Shown: positions 44,683 through 55,280, counted from the stretch's first letter. The stretch is DNA of 64,000 bases from Deinococcus aquaedulcis (GCF_019693445.1 NZ_JAHRBL010000002.1:248001-312000); one strand, 5' to 3'. Notes: generated by a model from the letters alone, not told the origin. Numbers and translations are program-made.

Positions 44683-44721
44683 AAACCCGCCGCGCCCCCC
44701 TTCCATTTTCGGAGTCTGCTC

Positions 44722-46071
44722 TTGTCTCGATCCCGCTTTCGCGGCCTGTCCCGTCTGGCCGCCCTCTGTGCCCTGCTGGGCGCTGCGTCTACACAGGCCA
44801 CGCCTTTGCTGTCCTGGCTCGCCGAGCCCTCGCCCCAGGCCCTGGCGGCCAGCCCCGACGTGGTGCTGACCCGCGACACCGGCGAGCGTGCCCTGCAACT
44901 GGTGACCGACGGCCGCACCACCCCCGCCCAGCTGGCGCGGCGCTACGGCGTGCCCAGCGCCCACCTGACCCTGGTTGACCGCCAGCCCGGCGTGCGCACC
45001 TGGCAGCTGGCCCTGCCCGGCGCCGTGACCGAGCGCGCCCCGGAGCGCCCGGATTCGGTGCTGTCCTACCGCGTGCGCCCCGGCGACACCATGGCGGGCG
45101 TGGCGGCCCGTTTTGGCCTGCCGCTGGTGGACCTGCTGGGCATGAACCTGGACCGCACCAGCCTGGACCGCCTGCAGCCCGGCAGCCGCCTGAACGTCCC
45201 CACCGGGCCCCGGGGCCTGCTCGTGCGCATCAAGCCCGGCCAGAGTGCGCTGTCCCTGATCGCAGGCTACGGTGCCGACCTCGTCGAGACCGCCCGCGCC
45301 AACGACGTGCTGCCCACCGAACTGCAGGTGGGTGACGAGCTGCTGCTGCCCGGCATCCGCGCCACCGGCTTTGCCCAGCAGCTGGCCGACCGCCGCGAGG
45401 CCGAGCGCCGCGCCGCCCTGGCTGCGCAGCGTCAGGTTCAGTACGAGCGCTTCCTGGCCTGGAAGAAGGGCCGTGAGCGCGCCCGCCTGGAAGCCAGGTA
45501 CGCCGCCCAGGCCAAGTATGAAGAGTACCTCGCCTGGAAAAGCAGCCCCGAGCGCCAGGCCCGCATCCAGGCCTACGAGCGCCAGGCCCAGTACGAGGCC
45601 GCGCAGGCGGCCGCTCAGGCCCGGGCTCGCGCGGCCGCCACCGCCCGCGCCATCACGGCCGCGCCCAGCACCCGCGCCGCCGCCACTGGTAGCCGCTCGC
45701 TGGTGTGGCCCATGCGCAACTACCGCCTGACCAGCCGCTACGGCGAGCGCGACATTGAATTCCACCGCCAGGTGTTCCACGGCGGCATTGACCTCGCCGC
45801 GCCCTACGGCACGCCCATCTACGCGGCGGCCGACGGCACCGTCTCCGAAAGCGGGTACGGCGACTACGGCCTGAACGTGTACACCCGCAGCGGCAACAGC
45901 CTGCTTATTTACGGCCACATGAGCCGTACGGCGGTGGTCGCCGGGCAGCAGGTGCGTCAGGGTGATCTGCTGGGCTATATCGGCTGCACTGGCATCTGCA
46001 CGGGGCCCCACCTGCACTTTGAGGTGCGTCTCTCCGGGCAGACGGTGGACCCGCTGGCGATGCTGCCATGA
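44722..46071 (+). CDS. LysM-M23 peptidoglycan endopeptidase
   Basis: 449 residues, exported (signal peptide about 1-25). It has an N-terminal LysM-like segment (about 50-105), a clear LysM (YRVRPGDTMAGVAARFGLPLVDLLGMN, about 112-155), a second LysM (VRIKPGQSALSLIAGYGADLVETARANDV), an Ala/Arg/Glu/Tyr-rich helical region with repeats such as QYERFLAWKK and KYEEYLAWKS (about 215-300), and a C-terminal M23 domain with zinc ligands in FHGGIDL and GPHLHFEV. It cuts peptide cross-links in the wall. TTG at 44722 has CGGAG upstream. The stop overlaps the next gene. Confidence 0.88.
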   Translation: MSRSRFRGLSRLAALCALLGAASTQATPLLSWLAEPSPQALAASPDVVLTRDTGERALQLVTDGRTTPAQLARRYGVPSAHLTLVDRQPGVRTWQLALPGAVTERAPERPDSVLSYRVRPGDTMAGVAARFGLPLVDLLGMNLDRTSLDRLQPGSRLNVPTGPRGLLVRIKPGQSALSLIAGYGADLVETARANDVLPTELQVGDELLLPGIRATGFAQQLADRREAERRAALAAQRQVQYERFLAWKKGRERARLEARYAAQAKYEEYLAWKSSPERQARIQAYERQAQYEAAQAAAQARARAAATARAITAAPSTRAAATGSRSLVWPMRNYRLTSRYGERDIEFHRQVFHGGIDLAAPYGTPIYAAADGTVSESGYGDYGLNVYTRSGNSLLIYGHMSRTAVVAGQQVRQGDLLGYIGCTGICTGPHLHFEVRLSGQTVDPLAMLP

Positions 46072-46472
46072 CCACCCCCGAAGCAGCTCCCCTGCGCCTG
46101 CTGGTCGTGGACGACGAGGCACAGATTCTGGAACTGCTTGAACTGACCCTGAGTCTTCAGGGTTTCGATGTCACCACCGCCCCCAACGGCCCGGCGGCCC
46201 TGGAGGCCTTGCCGGGCTGCGCCCCCGACGTCATCGTGATGGACGTGCTGATGACCCCCTGGGACGGCTTTGAGACGGTGCGCCGGATGCTGGCGGCGGT
46301 GGGTTCGTCGCTGCCCCCCGTGGTGTTTCTATCCGGTCTTGCCCGGCCCACCCCACCCGAACTGGGCCCGCGCATTCAGGAGCACTACCTCCTTAAGCCC
46401 TTCCGGCCCTCGCAACTGGTGGAAGCCATCCGCCGCGCGCACGCCGACGGCGCGGCCTGGACCCAAAACTGA
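46068..46472 (+). CDS. single-domain response regulator
   Basis: 134 residues, a lone receiver domain: LLVVDDEAQ acidic pocket, phospho-acceptor Asp in [13 protein letters not shown] near residue 51, Ser in VFLSG and Lys in YLLKPF. It has no output domain. The start overlaps the M23 peptidase stop (ATGA), so the receiver is made together with the wall hydrolase, an uncommon pairing. No kinase gene is near. A strong terminator follows and overlaps its stop codon. Confidence 0.88.
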   Translation: MTTPEAAPLRLLVVDDEAQILELLELTLSLQGFDVTTAPNGPAALEALPGCAPDVIVMDVLMTPWDGFETVRRMLAAVGSSLPPVVFLSGLARPTPPELGPRIQEHYLLKPFRPSQLVEAIRRAHADGAAWTQN

Positions 46473-46518
46473 CCCCATCCATCTGGCTCGACTGGCCCTG
46501 GCGATGGGGTCAGTTTTT
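46468..46518 (+). terminator. terminator between receiver gene and pdxS
   Basis: ACTGACCCCATC/GATGGGGTCAGT, a perfect 12-bp stem, followed by TTTTC. The left arm overlaps the stop codon of the receiver gene. Confidence 0.8.
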
Positions 46519-46521
46519 CGC

Positions 46522-46527
46522 CATACT
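46522..46527 (+). promoter_or_regulatory. -10 box for pdxST
   Basis: CATACT lies 6 nt before the pdxS ATG, directly after the terminator. Confidence 0.4.
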
Positions 46528-46533
46528 GCCCCC

Positions 46534-47424
46534 ATGAGCGACGTGCAGACTGGAACCCCCGCCCTGAAGCAGGGCTTTGCCGAGATGTTCAAGGGCGGCG
46601 TGATCATGGACGTGGTCACCGCCGATCAGGCCCGCATTGCCGAGGCCGCTGGCGCCACCGCTGTGATGGCCCTCGAGCGCGTGCCCGCCGACATCCGCAA
46701 GGACGGCGGCGTGGCCCGCATGAGCGACCCCAAGATGATCAAGGAGATCATCGCCGCCGTGTCCATCCCCGTGATGGCCAAGGTGCGCATTGGGCATATC
46801 GTCGAAGCCCAGATTCTGCAGGCCATCGGCGTGGATTTCATTGACGAGTCCGAGGTGCTGACCCCCGCCGACGACCAGTACCACATCCTGAAAACGGACT
46901 TCAAAGTGCCTTTCGTGTGCGGTGCCAAGAACCTGGGCGAGGCCCTGCGCCGCGTGGGCGAGGGCGCCAGCATGATTCGCACCAAGGGCGAGGCTGGCAC
47001 CGGCAACGTCATTGAGGCTGTGCGCCACGCCCGCACCGTGCTGGGCGAAATCCGCGCCATTCAGGCCCGCCCCGCCGAGGAACTGATGACCGTGGCCCGC
47101 GACCTGCAGGCCCCCTACGAACTGGTAAAGTACGTGCACGCCAACGGCAAGCTGCCGGTCGTGAACTTCGCTGCCGGCGGCGTGGCCACCCCCGCCGACG
47201 CTGCACTGATGATGGCCCTGGGCCTGGACGGCGTGTTCGTGGGCAGCGGCATCTTCAAGAGCGACAACCCCGAGCGCCGCGCGCAGGCCATCGTGAAGGC
47301 CGTGACCCACTTCCAGAACCCCGAGGTGCTGGCCGAGATCAGCGAGGACCTGGGCGCCCCCATGACCGGCATCAACATTGACGACCTGATTCCCGCCGAG
47401 CGGCTGGCCACCCGGGGCTGGTAA
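46534..47424 (+). CDS. pdxS: pyridoxal 5'-phosphate synthase subunit PdxS
   Basis: PLP synthase subunit of 296 residues. It builds PLP from ribose 5-phosphate, glyceraldehyde 3-phosphate and ammonia. The highly conserved [83 protein letters not shown] and [15 protein letters not shown] are intact, including both Schiff-base lysines (in IMAKVRIGH and in [10 protein letters not shown]). ATG 46534 is supported by a -10 at 6 nt. pdxT follows after 2 nt. Confidence 0.97.
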   Translation: MSDVQTGTPALKQGFAEMFKGGVIMDVVTADQARIAEAAGATAVMALERVPADIRKDGGVARMSDPKMIKEIIAAVSIPVMAKVRIGHIVEAQILQAIGVDFIDESEVLTPADDQYHILKTDFKVPFVCGAKNLGEALRRVGEGASMIRTKGEAGTGNVIEAVRHARTVLGEIRAIQARPAEELMTVARDLQAPYELVKYVHANGKLPVVNFAAGGVATPADAALMMALGLDGVFVGSGIFKSDNPERRAQAIVKAVTHFQNPEVLAEISEDLGAPMTGINIDDLIPAERLATRGW

Positions 47425-47426
47425 GC

Positions 47427-48035
47427 ATGTCTGCCGCTGGCCCCCGCGTGGGCGTCCTGGCTCTGCAGGGTGCGTTCCGCGAACACCGTGCGCGCCTGGA
47501 AGCCCTGGGCGCCGCCGTGGCCGAGGTGCGCCTGCCGGGTGATCTCGCCGGGCTCTCCGGCCTGATCCTGCCCGGCGGCGAGAGCACCACCATGGCCCGC
47601 CTGATGGGGGAGTTCGGCCTCTGGGCCCCCGTGCGTGATTTCCATGCGGCGGGCGGCCACCTCTGGGGCACCTGCGCCGGCGCCATCCTGCTGGCCCGCG
47701 AGGTGCAGGGCGCCCCCCCCCAGTTCGGGCACCAGGACAGCCTTGCCCTGCTGGACGTCACCGTGCAGCGCAACGCCTTTGGCCGCCAGATTGATTCCTT
47801 CACCACCGACCTGAAGCTTGAGGGCCTGGACGCCCCGTTGCCGGCCGTGTTTATCCGCGCGCCCGCCTTTGCCCGGGTGGGGGAGGGGGTCCAGGTGCTC
47901 GCGACCCACGAGGGCCAGACCGTGGCGGTACAGCAGGGCCGGGTGCTGGCCACCGCCTTCCACCCCGAGCTGACCGGCGACCTGCGCCTGCACGAGCTGT
48001 TCCTGAACCGTCTGAGGACACTGACCCCAGCCTGA
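47427..48035 (+). CDS. pdxT: pyridoxal 5'-phosphate synthase glutaminase PdxT
   Basis: Class I glutamine amidotransferase of 202 residues feeding ammonia to PdxS. VGVLALQGAFREH, LILPGGESTTMARLM, the nucleophile Cys in LWGTCAGAILLA near residue 80, and the catalytic His-Glu pair in ATAFHPELTGD near 175 are present. It starts 2 nt after pdxS, the standard operon. Confidence 0.96.
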   Translation: MSAAGPRVGVLALQGAFREHRARLEALGAAVAEVRLPGDLAGLSGLILPGGESTTMARLMGEFGLWAPVRDFHAAGGHLWGTCAGAILLAREVQGAPPQFGHQDSLALLDVTVQRNAFGRQIDSFTTDLKLEGLDAPLPAVFIRAPAFARVGEGVQVLATHEGQTVAVQQGRVLATAFHPELTGDLRLHELFLNRLRTLTPA

Positions 48036-48049
48036 ACAACAACGAAGAG

Positions 48050-48427
48050 GTGAAGTTGCTCCCTACATTCCCTTTCCAGCCCCAAAAGAACGCCCGCAGC
48101 TCTGCTGGATGGCAACAGGGCACGCGGGGTTCACCTGGCAGTTGGGGGCTGGTCCTGCTGGCCGGCGGCGCCTACGCGGCCTACCGCTTTGTGCCCGCTG
48201 TCTAGGAGCAGGTCCGTGACCTGATGGGCCGGGTGAACCCGGGCGCCGAAGGCAACCTGCACCGCGCCAATGACGCCGCAAAAGACGCGGTACACGATAT
48301 CTCCCAGGGCCGCAACCCCAGTGACGCGCTGGGTCAGGCGGGTGGTGAACTGCGCCGCGCTGGCGAGAAGACCGCCGACGCCCTGCGCGACGATGTTCGG
48401 CAGAACCTGCGGAGGAACGAAGCATGA
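48050..48427 (+). pseudogene. membrane-anchored helical protein split by in-frame amber codon
   Basis: One reading frame from GTG 48050 (or TTG 48056, better placed after GAGGTG) runs through a hydrophobic helix (SWGLVLLAGGAYAAYRFVPAV), hits TAG at 48203-48205, and continues in the same frame as EQVRDLMGRVNPGAEG... to the stop at 48425-48427. The two parts together look like a normal YtxH-like protein: one N-terminal membrane helix plus an Ala/Asp/Arg-rich amphipathic tail. One C-to-T change (CAG to TAG) would explain the break. Alternatives are a sequencing error, or two separate ORFs. Confidence 0.55.
48224..48427 (+). CDS. soluble helical tail ORF downstream of the amber codon
   Basis: 67 residues from the first ATG after the TAG: MGRVNPGAEGNLHRANDAAK followed by an amphipathic, late-embryogenesis-like helix (KTADALRDDVRQNLRRNEA). 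AGGAG lies at 48204-48208, overlapping the stop codon but 15 nt from this ATG, so reinitiation is possible but not ideal. The end overlaps the next gene by ATGA. It may be a fragment rather than an independent gene. Confidence 0.45.
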   Translation: MGRVNPGAEGNLHRANDAAKDAVHDISQGRNPSDALGQAGGELRRAGEKTADALRDDVRQNLRRNEA

Positions 48428-49359
48428 CCCTCGTTGATCACGGCACGGTCCTGACGCGCATCAACTGGACAGGCATCCTCGCCGGTCTGGCCGTGGGCGT
48501 GGTGACCCAGCTCGCCCTCAGTGCTCTGGGTGTGGCCTTTGGCGCCGCCTACGCTGACACGGCCGGCGGCCTCGCCATGGGCACGATTCTCTGGCTGGCG
48601 GTCTCACTGCTGATCTCCTCGTGGCTGGCGGGTCTGACGGCCGCCCGCGCTGCAGGTTACCTGACCCCGGCCCAGGGGCGTTTTAACGGCCTGCTGACGG
48701 GCGCCCTGCTCTCGCTGCTGACGACGCTGTTCCTGAGCAACGCCCTGACCGCTGGCTACCGCACGGCCAGCAACATCCTGGGCAGCGCTGCCGGGGCCGT
48801 GGGTGCGGCTGGCAACGCGGCCGTCAACGGCGGCGCCGGGCAGAGCGATGTTGTCCAGAGCGTGCTGAACGGCCTGGATGAGCAGGAAATCGGCCAGATT
48901 ATTGGTGACAGCGCGCCCGAACTGAGCCAGGAGCAGGCCACGGCCGCCACCCGCGTGGTCAGCGGCATCATCCAGCGCGCCAGCCGTGATCTGGGGCGCA
49001 ACCTGGGTGACATCAGCAACCTGGGCGACTTCGTGAAAAACCGCTTGGACAACATCAGCAGCGCCCTGCAGGGCCAGGACTTCGTGAACCGTCTGCAGCG
49101 CCAGGGCCTGAGCGCGCCCGAAGCGCAGGCCACCGCGCAAGCCATCAGCAAGCGGGCCACAGAAGTGTGCCAGCAGGCCGAAGAAGCTGCCGCCGCCACC
49201 GAACGCATTGTGCGCAAGACCGCCAACACGGCGGAGTGGGGCTTCCTGCTGGCCCTGGGCGTCATTCTGGGCTTTGCGACCCTCGGCGGTGGCATGGGCG
49301 CCGATGTGCCCAAACACACCGCTGTGACCACCGGCCGCGACCCCGAAACCCGCTTGTAA
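48424..49359 (+). CDS. multi-pass membrane protein, unknown
   Basis: 311 residues. There are three hydrophobic segments in the first about 125 residues (WTGILAGLAVGVVTQLALSALGVAFGAAY, GTILWLAVSLLISSWLAGLTAARAAGYL, LLTGALLSLLTTLFLSNALTAGY), then a long soluble helical region (about 140-270) rich in Ala, Gln, Asp and Ser, then a final helix (WGFLLALGVILGFATLGGGMG) before a short tail. No family was recognised. The start overlaps the preceding ORF (ATGA), so this gene and the amber-split one form a unit, perhaps a membrane stress pair. Confidence 0.75.
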   Translation: MTLVDHGTVLTRINWTGILAGLAVGVVTQLALSALGVAFGAAYADTAGGLAMGTILWLAVSLLISSWLAGLTAARAAGYLTPAQGRFNGLLTGALLSLLTTLFLSNALTAGYRTASNILGSAAGAVGAAGNAAVNGGAGQSDVVQSVLNGLDEQEIGQIIGDSAPELSQEQATAATRVVSGIIQRASRDLGRNLGDISNLGDFVKNRLDNISSALQGQDFVNRLQRQGLSAPEAQATAQAISKRATEVCQQAEEAAAATERIVRKTANTAEWGFLLALGVILGFATLGGGMGADVPKHTAVTTGRDPETRL

Positions 49360-49376
49360 GCAAAAGTCCCCTCTTG

Positions 49377-49399
49377 AGGCCCCGTTCTGGGGCCTTTTC
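49377..49399 (+). terminator. terminator after membrane-protein gene
   Basis: AGGCCCC/GGGGCCT with a 5-nt loop followed by TTTCT. A typical intrinsic terminator. Confidence 0.8.
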
Positions 49400-49665
49400 T
49401 GTTGTCGCAGGTTCAGGAAAGCCAGCGCCTGAACAGACTGGTCAGGGAAGAGACGGCATCATTCCAGAGAGCTGGCAGATAGGAGGTAGGCTCCTCCACG
49501 AGGATGGGCGCAAAATAATGTGCTGAAGATTGAAGGAGCAGGATCAGAAGACAGCCCTAATAGAAAATTCACGATCAGGCAAAATCGTGAATCTATTCAC
49601 TTTTTAAGGCGGATTCCCACTCTCTTCCTCAACCTTCGCTGAGAGCCGATTCACTTCGCCTGCCC
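49400..49665 (+). other. non-coding spacer carrying repeat copy 3
   Basis: No gene is seen. It contains a short inverted repeat GTTCAGG/CCTGAAC near 49410, an AGGAG/CTCCT hairpin near 49480, and the 34-bp repeat at 49568. The second half is unusually AT-rich for this chromosome. Confidence 0.5.
49568..49601 (+). repeat. 34-bp AT-rich palindromic repeat, copy 3
   Basis: TTCACGAT-N8-ATCGTGAA-N4-TTCACT, all three half-sites intact. The left flank AATAGAAAA is A-rich like the other copies. It lies between tandem plus-strand genes, 77 nt before the first alpha/beta hydrolase start. Confidence 0.85.
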
Positions 49666-49671
49666 TATGCT
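49666..49671 (+). promoter_or_regulatory. leaderless-type -10 box
   Basis: TATGCT lies 6 nt before the ATG at 49678. Confidence 0.5.
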
Positions 49672-49677
49672 GCAGCG

Positions 49678-50439
49678 ATGGCGCAGAGCGTTTTCGAGCA
49701 TCAGGGCGCGCGGCTCCATGTGGAGCACAGCGGCACAGGAGAGAGGCCGGTGGTCCTGATTCACGGCCTCAGCGGCTCGGGGCGCTGGTGGCGCTTCAAT
49801 GTCAGCGCCCTCAAGGCCCACCACCACGTGTACACCCTGGAGCTCAGCGGCTATGGCCGAGCCCGGCGCCAGCGGGCCCTCGGCGTGCGCGAGGCCGCCG
49901 CCCTGGTCACCGCGTGGCTGGAGCACGAGAACCTGCAGGACGCGGCGCTGGTGGGCCACTCCATGGGCGGGCACGTCAGCATGCATGTGGCCGCGCGCTG
50001 CCCGGACCGCGTGAGCCGGCTGGTGCTGGTGTGCGCCAGCGGCCTGCTGCGGGCCAGTGCCGCCCGCACCGCTCTACACCTACCACGTGCCGCGCTGCTG
50101 GGTGACCGGCGCTTTCTGTCCACCATCCTGCTGGACGCCGCTCTGGCCGGGCCCATAAACCTGTGGCGCAACGCGGTAAACCTGCTGAACGACTCGGTGC
50201 AGGACGCTCTGCCCGGCATTCGCGCCCGCACGCTGATCATCTGGGGCGAGCGCGACGTGCTGGTGCCGCTGCCCCTGGGCCAGCTGCTGCATGAGGCGCT
50301 CCCTGGCTCGCGCCTGGAAGTGATCCCGCGCGCCGGGCATATTGTGATGGTGGACGCCCCCCGCGCCTTTAACCGCCTGCTACGCACCTTTCTCGACGAG
50401 CCGCTCGACCCGCAACCCGCTCCCCCTGGACCGGCGTGA
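49678..50439 (+). CDS. alpha/beta hydrolase 1
   Basis: 253 residues, cytoplasmic serine hydrolase fold. Oxyanion strand VVLIHGLSGSGRWW, nucleophile elbow GHSMGGH near residues 97-103, acid in IIWGERDVLVP and base His in RAGHIVMVDAP complete the triad. Substrate unknown. The stop overlaps the start of a second alpha/beta hydrolase by 4 nt. Confidence 0.9.
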   Translation: MAQSVFEHQGARLHVEHSGTGERPVVLIHGLSGSGRWWRFNVSALKAHHHVYTLELSGYGRARRQRALGVREAAALVTAWLEHENLQDAALVGHSMGGHVSMHVAARCPDRVSRLVLVCASGLLRASAARTALHLPRAALLGDRRFLSTILLDAALAGPINLWRNAVNLLNDSVQDALPGIRARTLIIWGERDVLVPLPLGQLLHEALPGSRLEVIPRAGHIVMVDAPRAFNRLLRTFLDEPLDPQPAPPGPA

Positions 50440-51182
50440 GGGGAACGCCGGTTTTCTGTACCGTCAATGGCCTGCGCACCCACGCGCGGCGTCTGGGCCA
50501 GGGCCCACCACTGGTCTTGGTCCCCGGCCTGGGCTGCGCCGCCTGGATGTACCACCGGGTCGCCCACGAACTGGCCCGTGAGCGCACGGTCTATCTGTAC
50601 GATCCACCCGGCCACGGTCTCAGTGAGGGCCGCGCGGACTTTCCCCTGTGCATTGAGCATCTCACGGACCACCTCGCTGCGTGGCTGGCGGCAATGGACC
50701 TGCGCGGCGTGCCGGTGTTCGGCCATTCGCTGGGGGGAGAGGTGATGTTCGACCTCGCCGCCCGTTACCCAGGGGCCACCTGCGCCCTGATCGCCTGCGC
50801 CCCCACCGGCATCCCGGAAAACCCTAGCGTGCGCGTGCAGTTCCTGCGCCTGCTGCTGGACCTGCCCCGCGAACGCTGGGGGCTGCTGCTGCCCGGCCTA
50901 CGTGCCTACACCCGCTGCGGCGCCCGCCGCATGTACCATCTGGCCCGTGATCAGGAAGCGCACATGACCGGCCCGCTGCTGGGCCGCGTGGAAGTGCCCA
51001 CCCTCCTGCTGGACGGCCTGGCCGACCCGGTGGTGCAGTCGTGGACCATCTGGCAGATCCATGAGGCCATTCCCCACACGGTGATCCGCCAGATCCCCGG
51101 CGCCACCCACGCCATGACCGACAGCTTTCCCCGTGCGGTGGCCCGTTACACGCTGGATTTCTTAAAGATCGTGGGGCAATGA
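50436..51182 (+). CDS. alpha/beta hydrolase 2
   Basis: 248 residues. LVLVPGLGCAAWMYHRVAHEL, nucleophile elbow GHSLGGE near residue 97, acid in LLLDGLADPVV and base His in GATHAMTDSFP give a full catalytic triad. The GTG start overlaps the previous stop (GTGA). It shares fold and length with the first hydrolase but differs strongly in sequence, so it is an old duplication or a recruited pair. Together they may act on related esters or in consecutive steps. Confidence 0.88.
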   Translation: MRGTPVFCTVNGLRTHARRLGQGPPLVLVPGLGCAAWMYHRVAHELARERTVYLYDPPGHGLSEGRADFPLCIEHLTDHLAAWLAAMDLRGVPVFGHSLGGEVMFDLAARYPGATCALIACAPTGIPENPSVRVQFLRLLLDLPRERWGLLLPGLRAYTRCGARRMYHLARDQEAHMTGPLLGRVEVPTLLLDGLADPVVQSWTIWQIHEAIPHTVIRQIPGATHAMTDSFPRAVARYTLDFLKIVGQ

Positions 51183-51191
51183 AACGAAACA

Positions 51192-51225
51192 TTCACGATC
51201 TGATATAATCGTGAATGTTTTCACT
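51192..51225 (+). repeat. 34-bp AT-rich palindromic repeat, copy 4
   Basis: ATTCACGAT-N8-ATCGTGAAT inverted repeat, then TGTT-TTCACT in place of the last spacer. The left flank is ACGAAACA. It lies 10 nt past the second hydrolase stop, in a convergent gap with aspS. Confidence 0.85.
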
Positions 51226-51240
51226 TATCTCTCAATAGAC

Positions 51241-51262
51241 AAGAGGGCATCCGAGCCCTCTT
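51241..51262 (-). terminator. terminator of hisS-aspS
   Basis: AAGAGGGC/GCCCTCTT, a perfect 8-bp stem with a 6-nt loop, 4 nt past the aspS stop. It could serve both strands. Confidence 0.6.
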
Positions 51263-51265
51263 CCC

Positions 51266-52995
<1,730 letters not shown>

Positions 52996-52999
<4 letters not shown>

Positions 53000-54315
53000 G
53001 CGTGCTCCTGCGGGTGCTGGGCAAGTTGCCCCTGTAAGAAGGTGTGCAGGTCGCGGGTGTGCACGCTCGTCTGCGTGCCCGTGACCAGGTTTTTGATGCT
53101 GAGGGTGTCCCCCTCGACTTCCTGCGAACCGATGAGGGCCACGAGGCGCGCGCCCCGGCGTTCGGCGTCGCGGAAGGCCGTGCCCGGCTTCAGCGCGCGG
53201 TAGGCAAATTCTGCCCGGCCCACCCGGCGGGCGCCTAACGCCACCGTGGCGGCGTAGCCCACGTTCTGTTCGTCCAGCGCGGCCACGTACAGCAGTGGGC
53301 CTTCGGGGGCCGGCAGCGCGCGGCCTTCGGCCTCCAGCGCCAGTAGCAGCCGCTCCACGCCAAACGCCCAGCCGATTCCCGGGACCGTCTCCTTGCTGCC
53401 CAGTTCCTGCGCCAGACCGTCGTAGCGGCCCCCGCCCCCCAGCGCGGACTTGGCCCCTACGCCCTCGTGGTGCAGTTCCCAGGCCGTGCGCCGGTAATAG
53501 TCCAGCCCGCGCACGATGCTGGGGTCAAGGTCGTACGCCACGTCCCAGGTGTCCAGGTACCGCTGCACCGCCTCAAAGTGGGTTCTTGCCTCCTGGCCCA
53601 GGAAATCCAGCATGGGCCGCACGCCCAGCCGGGCAATCAGGGCCTGATCGTCCTCGCTCTTGGAATCCAGAATGCGCATGGGATTGCGGCCCAGGCGGTC
53701 TTTGGACGGCTCAGATAGAGCATCAATATGCGGCGTGAACACCCCGCGCAGATACTCGTTGTAGGCCTCGCGGTCTTCCGGGTCGCCAATGCTGCCCAGC
53801 TTGACCCGCACGCCCTTCAAGCCCAGGGCCTGCACCACCTGCACCATCAGGGCAATCGCCTCGGCGTCCACCAGGGCGTCCGCGCTGCCCAGCACCTCGT
53901 AATCCACCTGGTGAAACTGGCGCAGCCGCCCTGCCTGTACATTTTCAGCGCGGAACATAGGGCCGTGGGTCCAGAGCTTCAGCGGACTGGGCAGCTGCTT
54001 GAGCCCATTTTGCAGATACGCCCGGACAATCCCCGCCGTGCCTTCCGGGCGCAGGATGTACCCGCCGTGGTCCCCGAAGTAATAGACGGTGAACATCTCC
54101 TTGCGCACGATGTCGGTGGAGCCGCCCACGCCGCGCTTCACCAGTTCGGCTTCTTCAAACAGCGGCGTATCGATGCGCTGCGCGCCGGCGCGCTCCAGCA
54201 CGCCGCGCGCGGTCTGCACCAGCCAGGCATGGGTTTGCGCCGAAACATCAAGCGTGAGTTTCGGGCTGCCGGCTGGCAGGTGGTCTTCGGTGCCCTTGGG
54301 GCGTTTGATCGCCAT
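52996..54315 (-). CDS. hisS: histidyl-tRNA synthetase
   Basis: Class IIa synthetase of 439 residues. [10 protein letters not shown], motif 2 [30 protein letters not shown], the His-specific [23 protein letters not shown] and motif 3 [15 protein letters not shown] are present, followed by the anticodon-binding domain (about 345-439). The common active-site string GGGGRYDGL is intact. ATG 54315 gives the family N-terminus MAIKRPKGT, with a -10-like TATGCT 10 nt upstream. It is first in the hisS-aspS pair. Confidence 0.95.
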
Positions 54316-54385
54316 AACAGAGCGGAGCATAGCGCGGGGCGCCGGGGCAGATGGAGGCCAGGGGAGAGGTGAGGCCCCTTTCCAC

Positions 54386-55252
54386 TCAGGCCGGCGCCGG
54401 CTCCAGCTCAAACACCACCACCTCGGCCGGGCAGGCCCAGCGCAGCGGCACGCCGGTCACCCCCAGCCCCTGCGACACAAAGCCCAGTGCCTCACCCGCC
54501 GGGGCCTGGGTGGGCTGGCCCTCGGCGGGCGACTGCACAATGCGGGTGCCCCGCACCCAGCCGCGCAGCACGTTCAGCAGTGTGGAGTGCTTCTTCAGCG
54601 CCCCGAACAGCGGCAGCCGCACCTGCCCGCCATGCGTATGCCCGCTGAGGGTCAGGCCCACCCAGGCCGGCACCTGGGTGAGGTAATCGGGGTTGTGCGC
54701 CAGCAGCACCACCGCGCCGCCCGCCCTGCCGCGCAGCGCCGCGTCCAGGTCCTGGGTGCCAAACCACCAGTCGTCCACGCCTGCCACGTACAGGTCGTCG
54801 CGCAGCTGCACGCCCGCGTTGTTGATCAGCCTGACCCCCGCCAGCCGCAGCCGCTCGGCAAAGGTGGTGCGCGCGGCGTTGGTGTTCAGGCTGGTCCAGT
54901 CGTGGTTGCCCCACACCCCGTAGACCCCCAGCGGCGCCTGCAGGCGCGAAAGTTCATCCAGCAGTTTGCGGTGACGCCGGGTGCCCACCCCACTGTCCAG
55001 AAAATCGCCGGTAATCACGATCACGTCTGGCTGCGTCTCCATGACCGCCGCAACCCAGCGCCGCACCGAGCGGTGCCCCACGAACAGGCCGTAATGCAGG
55101 TCGCTGAGCTGCGCCACGCGCACTGGGCGCGTGAGGCCGGGCAGCGCGACCCGTTGCCGGTTGACCACGAAGCGGTAGGAATTGGACACGGACGCGGCGC
55201 CCAGGGCCAGGGACCCCAGACCAGCAGCGCGCAGCACACGGGAAGCAGCCAT
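54386..55252 (-). CDS. membrane-anchored metallophosphoesterase
   Basis: 288 residues. An N-terminal hydrophobic stretch ([17 protein letters not shown]) may be an export signal or anchor. The calcineurin-like core has all motifs: [34 protein letters not shown] and [13 protein letters not shown]. It resembles YkuE/YaeI-type phosphodiesterases acting on membrane lipids such as UDP-diacylglucosamine. The start at 55252 sits just before the hydrophobic segment. Confidence 0.87.
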   Translation of the reverse strand: MAASRVLRAAGLGSLALGAASVSNSYRFVVNRQRVALPGLTRPVRVAQLSDLHYGLFVGHRSVRRWVAAVMETQPDVIVITGDFLDSGVGTRRHRKLLDELSRLQAPLGVYGVWGNHDWTSLNTNAARTTFAERLRLAGVRLINNAGVQLRDDLYVAGVDDWWFGTQDLDAALRGRAGGAVVLLAHNPDYLTQVPAWVGLTLSGHTHGGQVRLPLFGALKKHSTLLNVLRGWVRGTRIVQSPAEGQPTQAPAGEALGFVSQGLGVTGVPLRWACPAEVVVFELEPAPA

Positions 55253-55280
55253 GTCCCAGAGCTTATGCCCAAAGGGCAAA

